Assembly (NCBI RefSeq): GCF_025837095.1
Contig: NZ_CP107551.1
Coordinates: 3,838,668-3,902,667, forward strand
Direction: 5' to 3'
DNA: 64,000 nucleotides
Source of the DNA: Rhodococcus sp. Z13
GTDB lineage: Bacteria > Actinomycetota > Actinomycetes > Mycobacteriales > Mycobacteriaceae
Positions 1-12,000 of this stretch are shown here, piece by piece (position 1 is the first letter of the stretch; the number at the start of each line of letters is the position of its first letter). The position numbers and the translations under genes are program-made. The notes beneath the pieces are model-generated. The model saw nothing but the letters and a program-made list of their open reading frames with translations. It was not told the DNA's origin and ran no database searches.

Positions 1-3000
1 AGCGCGGCGACGTCGAGGGTGGTGTCGGGTTCGGGCCGGAGGTAGGCGGCGAGGACGGTCTCCCCGCGCAGGGTGTGCGGCACGGTGACGGCGGCGGCGA
101 CCCCCGGCTGGGCGAGCAGCGCGGCGTCGACCTCGGCGGGTTCGATGCGGATGCCGTGGATCTTGATCTGTTCGTCGGCGCGGCCCAGATGGTCGAGTTC
201 GCCGGTGGGCAGCAGCCGCACGAGGTCTCCCGTCCGGTACATCCGCGCGCCGGGTTCCCCGAACGGGTCGGCGACGAATCGGCTTGCGGTGAGCCCCGTT
301 TCACGGCGGTAGCCGCGGGCGAGACTCGGACCGGTGACGTAGAGTTCACCGGTCGTGCCGGGCGGCACGGGATGCAGGCGACCGTCGAGGACGTAGGCGG
401 TGGCCCCGGCGACCGGCAGCCCGATGGGCGGTTTGCCGTCGCCGTGCAGCCGTTCGGAAACCGTGGCGGCGACGGCGAATTCGGTGGGGCCGTAACCGTT
501 GAACAGCCGGTGCCGCGACCAGCGTCGGACGAGCTCGGGCGGCAACGCTTCTCCGGCGGCGACGACCGTCGTCTCGTCCAGCGTGTCGGGGTCGAGGGTG
601 CCGAGCACGCTGGGGGTGACGTTGAGGTGGGTGACCCGCTCGGCGACCAGCAGTTCCTGCAGCGGGTCGCCGGCGAAGGCGTGATCCGGGGCGATCACGA
701 GGGTGCCGCCGTGGGCGTGGGCGGCGAGCAGTTCGAAGACCGCGGCGTCGAAGGTGTGCGAGGCGACCTGCAGCACCCGGGCTCCGTCGTCGAGACCGAG
801 TGTGGTGCGCTGGAGTTCGAGCAGGGCGGTGAGGCCACGGTGGGTGACCTCGACGCCCTTCGGGGTGCCGGTGGTGCCGGAGGTGTAGACGAGATAGGCG
901 AGGTCGTCGACGGTGAGGTCGATCCGCGGCGGCGCGACGGTCTCGAGCACGAGGGTCGGTTCCTCGGTGGGGTCGATCCAGGTGAGGTAGCCGAGATCGC
1001 AGGGGCCGAGAGTGATTCCGACGCGGGGGCGGGCGTCGCGCAGGATCGCGGCGATGCGCGCCTCGGGCTGGCTGCGGTCCACCGACACCCACGCCGCACC
1101 GAGTTTTGTGACGGCCCAGACGGCGAGCGGCCAGTGTTCGCCGCGGGGCAGGGCGATCGCGACGACGTCGCCGCGGCGCACCCCGTGGGCGGTGAGCACG
1201 GCGGCGAGTTCGTCGGAGCGGGCGTCGAGTCCGGTGTAGGTCCAGGCGACGGTGCCGGCGCGCACCGCGATGCGGCCGGCGTGCGCGGCGACGGTGTCGG
1301 CGAGGATGTCGCGCAGGGTGCGCGGCGCGACCGGCGGCCCGGTCAGTGGCACGAGGGCGGGGACGGCAAGATCCCCGACGATGCGGTCGGGTTGGGCGAG
1401 GGCGGCGCCGAGCAACGCGACGGTCTCGGTGAGCATCGCGTCGGCGGTGGTGGCGTCGAACAGGTCGGTGGCGTAGACGAAGCGCAGATCGGCGCCGGTG
1501 GGGCGTTCGACGAACTCGACGGCAAGGTCGAACTGCGCGGCGGGTTCCCCGGCGTCGAACTCGGCGACCTGCACGTCCGGCAGTTGCGGCAGGGTCTCGT
1601 CGCCGGCGTGCCGGTGGGTGAACAGCACCTGGAACAGCGGGCTGTAGGAGGGATCGCGGTGCGGTGCGATCCGCGCGACCACCTCGTCGAAGGGCACGTC
1701 GGCGTGAGCGAGCGCGCCGAGGTCGGCGATGCGGACGGTGCGCAGCAGGTCGGTGAACGGTGCGGCCGGGTCGACGGGGGTGCGCAGCACGACGGTGCCG
1801 ACGAACATGCCGACCAGAGCGTCGAGGCGGGTGTCGCCGCGACCGGCGACGGCGGTGCCGACGGCGATGTCGGTGCGACCGCTGCGGCGGGCGAGCATCG
1901 CGGCGAGCACGGCGTGCACGAGCATGAACACGGTGACGTCGTGCTGCCGCGCGACCTCCCGCAGGCGGGTGAGGGTGGCGGTGTCGAGACGCGAGATGCT
2001 CTGTGCGCCCACGTGGCTCGGCTGTGCGGGTCGCGGGCGGTCCGTGGGCAGCGGCAGCGGGGTGTGGGGCAGTCCGTCGAGAGTGGTTGCCCAGTAGTCG
2101 AGTTGGCGGGCGGCGAGCGAGGTCGGGTCGGTGGGATCGCCGAGCAGGTCGTGCTGCCAGCGGGCGTAGTCGCCGTAGGTGACGGGCAGCGCCTCGAACT
2201 CGGGGGCCGCTCCCCCGCGACGCGCACCGTAGGCGGTGAACAGGTCGGCGAGCAGCGGGGCGACGGAGGCACCGTCGAACGCGATGTGGTGCACCGCAGC
2301 GGCGAGCACCCACGTGTGCGGTTCGACGTCGAACAGCCGGATCCGCAGGGGCGGTTCGGCGGTGATGCCGACGGGGGTGGTGAGCGTCGCGGCCACCGCG
2401 GCGGAAACATCCTCGGGCGCGGAGTGTTCCAGTGTCGGGGCGTCGACGAGGAGCTGCCGATCGCCGGGGAAGGCGGTGCGCAGCACCCGGTGCCGCTCGA
2501 TGACGTCGCCCACGGCGGCGGTGAGGGCGTCGACGTCGAGATCGCCGCGCAGCGTCAGCACGACCGGCACGAGATAGGCGGTGGTGCCCGGTTCGGCGCG
2601 GGAGACGAGCGCGAGGCGCCGCTGGGCGGGGGCGATCGGGGCGGGCTCGGGGTCGTCGTAGCGGCGCAGCGGCGGCCGGTCGGTGGCGGTGGCGTCGATG
2701 CGGGCGGCGAGTGCGGCGAGGCTCGGGGCGTGCAGCACCTCGCGCACCGGCACCTCGGTGCCGAGGGCGTCGCCGAGGCGGGCGGCGAAGACGACGGCCG
2801 TCAGCGAGTCACCGCCGGCGGCGAAGAAGCCGCGGTGCGCGGACGGCCGGGAGCCCAGGACGTTCTCGGCGACCGTCACCACCAGTTCTTCGGCGTCGGT
2901 GAGCGGCCGGTCGTCGTCGGCGGCGTCCTGGTGGGCATCGGTGTCGACCTGTTCGAGGGCGGCGACGTCGAGTTTGCCGTTGCCGGTGAGCGGCAGCCGG

Positions 3001-6000
3001 TCGAGCACGTGCACGCGCGACGGCATGCGATGCGGGGGCACGACGAGGGCGAGGCGGGCCGTCAGGTCGTCGGCGACGAGATCGTCCCCGGCGGCGAACG
3101 CGACGAGGGTGCCCGACAGTGCGAGCACCGCGGCCTGCCGCACACCGGGCTGGGTGAGCAGGGCGGCTTCGAGTTCGCCGGGTTCGATGCGCACACCGCG
3201 CACCTTGAGCTGCCGGTCGGTGCGGCCGAGACAGGCGAGGGTGTCGCTGCGACGGTGCACACGATCACCGGTGCGGTACATGCGTTTTCCGCCCGGTGCG
3301 GCGACGAAGCGTTCGGCGGTGCGGGCCGGGTCGTCGAGATAACCGGCGGCGAGGGATTCACCCTCGAGGTAGAGCTCGCCGGCCGCGCCGATCGGGACGG
3401 GCCGCAGCCGCGCGTCGAGGACGTGGGCGACGGTGCCGGGCACGGGACGTCCGATGCCGGGGTCGGTGGTGCCGTCGACGTCGGCGAGGGTCGCCACGAT
3501 GGTGGTCTCGGTGGGGCCGTAGGCATCGAGCATGGCGCGGCCCGTGGCCCAGCGCGCCGCGAGGGCGGGCGGCAGCGACTCGCCGCCGGAGGCGACGACC
3601 TTCAGTTCCGGCAGTCCCTCGGGGTCGAGAGTGCCGAGCACCGTGGGGGTCGACAGGTAGTGGGTGATGCGCTGGTCGGCGAGGAAGCGGTGCAGGTCCG
3701 GTCCCGCGTACACCTCCGGGGGTGCGACGACGAGGGTCGCGCCGGTGGTGTGGGCGAGCAGGATCTCGAGCAGCGCGGCGTCGAACTCGGGTGAATAGCC
3801 CTGCAGCACACGGTCGCCGGGGCCCACGCGGTAGCGCTTGGCGGCTTCGGTGGCGAGCGGGGCGAGGCCGGAGTGCGTCACCGCGACCTGCTTGGGTGCG
3901 CCGGTGGAGCCGGAGGTGGACACGACGTAGGCGGTGCCGGGCAGGCAGGTCTCCCCCGCCTCCCGTGAATGGGTGAACGCCGCACCGGTTTTCGCGACGG
4001 CCCAGAGGGTGAGGATGTGGTCGAGGCCGCGCGGGGTGTCGACGAGCACGATCCGGCCGTCGCGGGCACCTTCGGCGCGCAGTTCGTCGGCGAGCGCATC
4101 GGACTGTTCGTCGAGTTCGCGGTAGGTGAGCGACTGCCCGTCGCCCCACAGCGCCTCGGCGTCGGGATGTGCGGCGGCGGTGGCGCGCAGCAGTTCCGCG
4201 AGGGTGCGGGCCGGGGCGGGCTGGGCACCGGCGAGCGGCGGGGCCGGGCTGCCGACGGCGATGTCGCCGACGCTGACGTCGGGGTCGGTGGTGAGCCGGC
4301 CGAGCAGTGCGACGAAGCGGCTCGCGAGCTGCGCGGCGGTGGTGTCGGCGAAGCGCGACGCGTCGAACACCAGGGTGCCGGTGTACTCGGCACCGCGCGG
4401 AGCGAAGGTGAACTGCAGGTCGAATTTCGGTGGTCCGTCCACGATCTCGCGGGCCTCGACGGTGAGATCCCCGAGCGTGAACGGTTCGAGCCCGAAGTCC
4501 TGCACCGTCAGCGCGACCTGCGGGGTGTCGAGGCCGGTGTCGGCGAGGACCTGTTCGAACGGCACCGCGGTGCGGTCGAGGGCGGCGACGTCGAAGTCGC
4601 GGACCTGCCCGAGCAGCCCGTGGAAGGTCATCTCCGGCGCGAGGCGGGCGCGCAGCACCAGGGTGTCGACGAAGGGCCCGATGAGCTCCTCGAGTTGCGC
4701 CCAGCGGCGGCCGCCGACCACCGCGGCGACGGCGACGTCGTCGTGGCCGCCGAGGCGGGCGAGCAGCACCGCCAGGACGGCGTGCAGCACCATGAACTCG
4801 GTGGCGCCGTGGGTGCGGGCCAGAGCGGTGACGGCGTCGCGGATGTCGGCGGGCACGGTGAAGTCGACGGTGCGGGCCTCCGGGTCGGTGCCGGTGCCGT
4901 CGGTGGGCAGCGCGACCGGGGTGAGGCCGTCGAGGGCGCGACGCCAGTGTTCGAGGTCGGTGTCGGCGACGCCGCGGCCGTTCTCCCACAGGGCGTAGTC
5001 GGCGTACTGCAGCGGGAGCGGCGCCCAGTCCGGGGCGCGGCCGGCGGCGCGGGCGAGATAGGCCAGCGACAGGTCGCGCAACAGCGGCCGCAGCGACATT
5101 CCGTCGGCGATGGCGTGGTCGATGTCGAAGTGCAGCGAGTACAGCTCGGCGGCGCGGCGTTCGAGGCGCACGCTCCAGTGGTCGCTGCGGGGTGCGTCGT
5201 GGACGAGCTGGTAGACGCCGTCGCCGTCGACGATGTAGTCGGTGCGCAGGATCTCGTGGCGCAGCGCGACGTCGCCGAGCGCGGCCTGCAGGGCGCCGAG
5301 GTCGAGGCGTCCACGCAGCTGCACCTCGCTGCGCAGCCGGTAGGCGTCGGGGTGCAGTGAGCTCAGGCCCCACAGGCGGCGCTGGGCGCGGCTGAGCGGG
5401 ATGCGTTCGGGCCGCAGGTACACCACGGTGGGGCCTTCGTCGGTGTCGAAGCCGCCGGCGTCGAGGGCCGCGGCGAGCGCGTCGACGGTGGGGTTGGCGA
5501 AGAGGGTGCGCAGCGGCACCGAGGCGCCGGTCTCCTCGCGCAGCCGCCCGACGAGGACGGTGGCGAGCAGGGAGTTGCCGCCGAGGGCGAAGAAGTCGTC
5601 GGTGCGGCCCACCGGCCCGGTGCCGAGCACCTCCCCGACGATCCGCGCGACCTGCGCTTCGGTGCGGGTGGCCGGTTCGGTGCCGGTCGCGGCGGCCGGT
5701 TCGGGCAGGGCGGCGACGTCGACCTTGCCGTGGCTGGTGAGCGGGATCGCGTCGAGCACCACGACCGCGCTGGGCACGTGGTGGGCGGGCAGCAGCTCGC
5801 GCAGCCGGGCGCGCAGCGCGGTGCCGTTGAGGCCGCTGCCGGTGACGTAGGAGACCAGGTTGGTGCCGCGCACGACGGTCACCACCCGGTCCACGCCGTC
5901 GAGGGCGGTCAGGGCGGTGTCGATCTCTCCGGGTTCGATGCGCACGCCCCGTAGTTTGACCTGCCCGTCGCCGCGACCCACAAACGCCAGGTCGCCGCTG

Positions 6001-9000
6001 CGGGTGCGGCGCACGAGGTCGCCGGTGCGGTAGCGGCGGGTGCCGCCCGGTCCGGCGACGAACCGGAGGGCGGTGCGGCCGGGGGCGGTGCGGTAGCCGG
6101 AGGCCAGCCGCGGACCGGAGACGTAGAGTTCGCCGACCAGCCCGTCGGGGACGGATCGCAGCCGCGCGTCGAGGACCTCGACGGTGGCGCCGCGTCCGGG
6201 CCGGCCGATGACGGGTTCGTCGCCGGGCCGCAGCGGGTGGGAGACGGTGACGAAGGTGGTGGACTCGGCGGGGCCGTAGCCGTTGAGCACGCGCCGGCCC
6301 TCGCCCCAGCGGGCCACCAGGTCGGCGGTGAGCCGGTCGCCGCCGGTCATGAGCACCCGCAGGGCGGGCAGCTCGCGGGCCGGGAGGGTGGCGAGGGTGG
6401 GCGGCGTGAGGATCGCGTGGGTGATCGCCTGCTGGGCCAGCAGCTCGCCGAGGGCAGCGCCGCCGTAGCTGTCGGCGTCGGCGATCACGAGGGTCGCGCC
6501 GCTGATGCCGGCGGTGAGGATCTCGAGCATCGCCGCGTCGAACGACGGCGCCGCGACGTGCAGCACCCGATCGCCCGGGGCGGCGGCGAGGTGGTCGGCG
6601 AGGTCCTCGGCGAATGCGCTCGCGGCGCGCTGGGTGATGGTGACGGCCTTGGGTTCTCCGGTGGTGCCGGAGGTGAACACGAAATAGGCGGGGGCGTCGG
6701 GGGCGGGGTCGGTGACGTCGCCGAGCGCCTCGTCGGTCTCGGAGGTCACGTCGAGCCAGCTGACGTGTTGCGGAAGGGTCTCGGCGACACCGACTCCCAC
6801 CGTCACGTCGGCGAGCAGCGCGGCCAGTCGCGCCGGGGGCTGGGCGGGGTCGACGAGCATCGGTGCCGCCCCGGCCCGCACGATGCCCCACACCGCCAGC
6901 ACGGATTCGAGCGAGCGCGGGAACGCACAGGCCACCGGGTCGCCGGTGCGCACCCCGGCGCGCTGCAGGCGGGCGGCGAGCGCATCGGCGTAGTAGAGCA
7001 GTTCGGGATACGAGAGTTCGCGGTCGTCGTCGACGAGCGCCAGACCCTCGCCACCTGCGGCGGCGCCGCGCACCAGCCGGCGGCGCAGCGACTGCGGCTC
7101 CCCCGGTTCCGGCCCGGTGAGCGCAGGGGTGGCGCCGAGGTCGATCCCGGCGACCGGCACCGTCGGGTCTGCGATTGCCGCCTCGAGCACGGCGCGGTAG
7201 CGATCGGCATAGACGGCGACGGTCTCCGCGTCGTACAGGTCGGTGCTGTAGAAGAATTCGACGTCGAGCCCGCCGGGGGTCTCGGTGACGGTGACCTGCA
7301 CGTCCACCGCGACGTGCCCGGTGTCGACGGGGACGGCGCTCACCTGCAGACCGGGCAGCTCGATCCGCGAGGTGACGGGCCGGGTCTGCGACAGCGTCAC
7401 CTGGAACAGCGGGTGCCGCGACTCGCTGCGCGTCGGCTGCAGTTTCTCGACGAGCGTCTCGAACGGTGCGTCGGCGTACATGTAGGCGGCGAGGTCGCGG
7501 CGGCGCACCTGGGCGAGCAGGTCGGCGAAGCTCGCGTCGGGGTCGACGTCGGTGCGCAGCACGAGGGTGCCGGCGAACATACCGACGAGGTCGTCGAGCC
7601 GCGGGTCGCCGCGACCGGCCACCGCGGTGCCGATGGGAATGTCGCGGCCGGCACCGTGCCGGGCGAGCAGCACCGCGAGGGCGGCGTGCAGCACCATGAA
7701 CACCGTGGCGCGGCCGTCGCGGGCCAGCTCGTGGAGGCCACGGACGAGGTCGGCGTCGAGGTGCAGGCTGTGCGCGGCGCCGCGTCCGCTGGACCGGGCG
7801 GGGCGCGGCCGGTCGGTGGGCAGGCTCGCCTCGTCGGGCAGGCCGGCGAGTTCGTCGAGCCAGAACGGGATCTGCTCGTCGGCGAGGCTGTGCTGCCAGC
7901 GCGCGTAGTCGGTGTACTGCACGGACAGCGGCGGCAGCGCGGGGGCCTGTCCGGCGCGGCGGGCGGTGTAGGCGGCGGTGATGTCGCGCAGCAGCGGTCC
8001 GAGCGACCAGCCATCGGCGGCGATGTGGTGCAGTACGACGAGCAGCACGTGCCGGTCGGGTCCCGTCCGGTACAGCCGCATCCGCACCGGTGGTTCGGTG
8101 GTGAGATCGAAACCGGTGGTGACGAATTCGCGGACGAACCCGTCGAGGGCGTCCTCGGGGACGGCGACGGGGTCGAGGTCGGGCCGCGCGACCGGCAGCA
8201 CCGCGAACTCGTCGGCGGCCGGATAGACGGTGCGCAGGGTGCGGTGCCGGTCGAGCACATCGGTGACGGCGGCGGCCAGCGCGTCGACGTCCAGGTCGCC
8301 GTCGAGGCACACCGCGAACGGCAGGTTGTAGCTCGGGGAGGACGGGTCGAAGCGGTTGACGAACCACAGGCGGCGCTGCGCGGCGGACAGCGGTGCGGGT
8401 GCGTCGGGATCGGCGACGAGAGGTGTTCGGCTGCCGCCGGTTCCGGTGTTCTCGGTGATGTGGTCGGCGAGCGCGGCGACGGTGCGGTGGTCGAAGACGT
8501 CGCGGACGGTGACGTCGGTGTCGGTGACCTCGGTGAGGCGTCCGGCGAGGCGGGTGGCGAGCAGCGAGTTGCCGCCGAGGTGGAAGAAGTCGTCGTCGGC
8601 GCCGATGCCGCCGGGGGTCAGGCCCAGCAGGTCGGCGCACACCTCGGCGACAAGTTCCTCGACCGGTCCGTGCGGGGCCGGTCCCTCCCCCGCGGTGATC
8701 TCGGGGGCGGGCAGCGCGGCGCGGTCGAGTTTGCCGTTCGGGGTGAGCGGCAGGGCGTCGAGCACGACGGCGGCGGACGGCACCAAGTGGTCGGGCAGGC
8801 GGCCGCGCAGGTCGCGCAGCACCGCGGTGGCGTCGCCGACGACGAGATAGGCGACGAGCCGGTCGTCGCGCAGCAGCACCACGGCCTGCTCGACGCCCTC
8901 GCAGCGCAGCAGTGCGGCTTCGATCTCACCGGGTTCGATGCGGTAGCCGCGCAGTTCGATCTGCTGGTCGGCCCGGCCGAGATAGTGCAGCGCGGTGTCG

Positions 9001-12000
9001 AGGCGGGCGAGGTCGCCGGAACGGTAGCGGCGGGTGCCGCCGGGTGCGGCGACGAAGCGGGTGGCGGTCCAGCCGGGGCGGCGGTGGTAACCGCGCGCGA
9101 GTTGGTCTCCGCGGACGTGGATCTCACCGGTCGAGCCGGGCAGGGCGGGGCGCAGCGCCGCGTCGAGGACCTCGACGGTCAGACCCGGTAGCGGTGCCCC
9201 GATGCCGGGTGCGGTGGCGTCGCCGGCGGTGACGTGCACGGTGGTCTCGGTGATCCCGAACATGTTGACCGTCCGCACGTGCGGATGGGCCTGCGCCCAG
9301 GGGAGCACGAGACCGGGGTCGAGGGCTTCGCCGCCGAAGATCAGCAACCGCAGGTGTTCGAAGGGCGCATGGCCGGTGGTGGCGAGTTGTCGGAAGGCAG
9401 TGGGGGTTTGGTTGAGCACCGTCACCCGATAGTGCACCAGCAGTTCGGCGAAGGCCTGCGGGTCGCGGGCGGTGAGGTGATCCACCATCACGAGGCGGGC
9501 GCCGGTGGCCAGCGGTGCCCACATCTCCCACACCGAGAAGTCGAAGGCCGGCGAGTGGAACAGCGTCCACACGTCGTCGGCGGTGAGCGCGAACTCGTCG
9601 ACGGTGGCGGCGAGCAGCGACGTCACGTTGCGGTGGGTGACGAGCACGCCCTTGGGGGTGCCGGTGGAGCCGGAGGTGTAGACAAGGTAGGCGCCGCGGT
9701 CGGAGGTGATCGGGCGGTGGAAGTCGGCGCCGTCGGCGAGGCGCGCCGCGACGTCGGGGTCGTCGAGCCGCAGGGTGGGCACGCCGGTGAACTCGACTCC
9801 GGTGGTGACGGCCAGGGCGGGCTGCGCGTCGTCGACGAGGGCCTGCAGGCGTGCGGCGGGGTGGGTGACGTCGACGGGCAGGTAGATGCCGCCGGCGCGG
9901 GTGACGGCGAGGATCGCGACGACGAGTTCGGGTGAGCGCGGCAGGGCGACGGCCACGACGTCCTCGGCGCCGATCCCGTGGTCGGTGAGGAGGGCGGCGA
10001 GCGCGCCCGAGCGCGACCACAGCGCGCCGTAGGTGAGGGAGTACCCGTCCCCCACCACGGCGAGCGCAGCGGGATCGTCGGCCACGCGCTGCGCGACCAG
10101 CTCGGGCAGCGACTCGGCCGGTAGGTGCCGCGCAGCGCCGACGGGGGTAGGGTCGGCGCCACGCAGCGCGATACCGCCGAGCTGCACAGTCGGATCGGCG
10201 GTAACGGCGTCGAGAATACGCATCAGCCAAGGGCCCCAGCGAAGAATCGTGTCAGGTTCCAACAGGGCCGTGTCGTGGCTGAGGATCAGTTCCAAACCGG
10301 CGGGGGTTCCGGCCCCGGATCGCCGCTCCCGCACCGTCACTTCGACATCGAGGCGGGCGGTCGCGGCGGGGATCTCCCGGATCCCGGCGACGCCCGGCAG
10401 CGCGAGCGAATCGAGCGCGAACGACTCGTAGGCGAGCAACACCTGGAACAGCGGGTGATGCCCCTCGGCACCGGCACCGAGGGCGTCGACGATGCGGTCG
10501 AACGGCACGTCGGCGTGAGCGAAGGCGTCGAGATCGACGCGGCGGGTCTCGGCGAGCAGGTCGGCGAAGGTGGTGTGCGGCCGCACCCGTAGGCGCAGCG
10601 GCACGGTGCCGACGAACATGCCCACCAGCTCGTCCACCGCGGCGTGGCTGCGGCCCGAGACGGGGGTGCCGATCACGATGTCGTCGGTCGCGGCGAGTGC
10701 CGACAGCAGCACCGCGAGGGCGGCGTGCAGCACCATGAACGGGGTGACGTCGTGGGTGCGGGCCAGCGTCTCGACCGCGGCGTGCAGGTCGGCGGGGATC
10801 GTGAACTCGACGCGTCCGGCGGTGTGCTCGGAGTCGGTGGTGCGGGGCCGGTCGAGGGGCAACGCGAGCAGCGGCGGTGCGTCGGCGAGGGTCGTCGTCC
10901 AGTACGCGAGCTGGCGGTCGGCGACACCGTCGTCGAGCAGGGCGGTGTGCCAGCGGGCGTAGTCGCCGTAGGTGACGGCCGGGGCCGGCAGGTCGAGCGG
11001 CGTTCCGTCGCGGTGGGCGGTGTAGGCGGCGACGGCGTCGCGGGCGAGCACCGGCATCGACAGTCCGTCGGCGGCGATGTGGTGGAGCACCACGGCGAGC
11101 ACGAAGCCCGGTTCCGCGCGGAACAGGCGCGTGCGCATCGGCAGGTCGACGGTGAGATCGAAGCGCACGCGGGCAAATTCGGTCAGTGCCGCATCGAGGT
11201 CGCCGGTGTGGACGGGTGCGAGGTCGAGGGTCGCGGTGGGCACCACCCGGCGGCGCGGGCCGTCCGGCGCCTCGGGGAAGAGTGTGCGCAGCGCGTCGTG
11301 GCGGGCGAGCACGTCCGTGGCCGCGGCGGTCAGGGCGTCGAGGTCGGTGTCGGCGTCGAGGTCGACGGCGAAGGCGATGTGGTCGCCACCGTCGGTGCCG
11401 GAGGCGACGTCGAAGCGGTTGAGCAGCCACATGCGCTGCTGCGCCGGGGCAAGCGGACCGTCGGTCCCGTCGACGTGCACGAGCGGCGGATGCTCACCGG
11501 TGGTGTCCTGCGCGACGAGCCGGGCGAGGTCGGCGACGGTGGGGTTCTCGAAGATCTCGCGCACCCCGAGCCGGTGTCCGGCGACGGCACCGAGGCGGGC
11601 TGCGAGCCGAGTGGCGAGCAGCGAGTTGCCGCCGACGGCGAAGAAGTCGTCGCTGCCGGAGACGACGGGCACCTCGAGCATTTCGGCGACGATCCCGGCG
11701 ACGAGTTCCTCGGTGGCGCTGCGGTATCCGTCGGTGCCGGTCGCGGTGGGTGCCGGGGCGGGCAGGGCGGCGCGGTCGATCTTGCCGGTGCTCGTCAGCG
11801 GCAGAGTGTCGACGACGGTGATGCTCGCGGGCACCATGTGCCGGGGCAGCCGGTCGGCGGCCCAGGCGCGCAGGTCGTGCGGGTCGATCCGGTCGTGGAC
11901 CTGCACGTAGCCGGCGAGCAGGTCGTCGTGCACCACGGTGACGGCGGTGCCCACCGCTGGGTGGGTCTGCAGGGTCGCGTCGATCTCGCCGAGTTCGACG

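Noticed and set aside
346-8640. Arg- and Pro-rich minus-strand frames inside the NRPS (for example 346-2313 and 3358-8640)
   Set aside because: They are alternative frames of the same strand. The true frame is open over the whole region and simply has no stop in the window.
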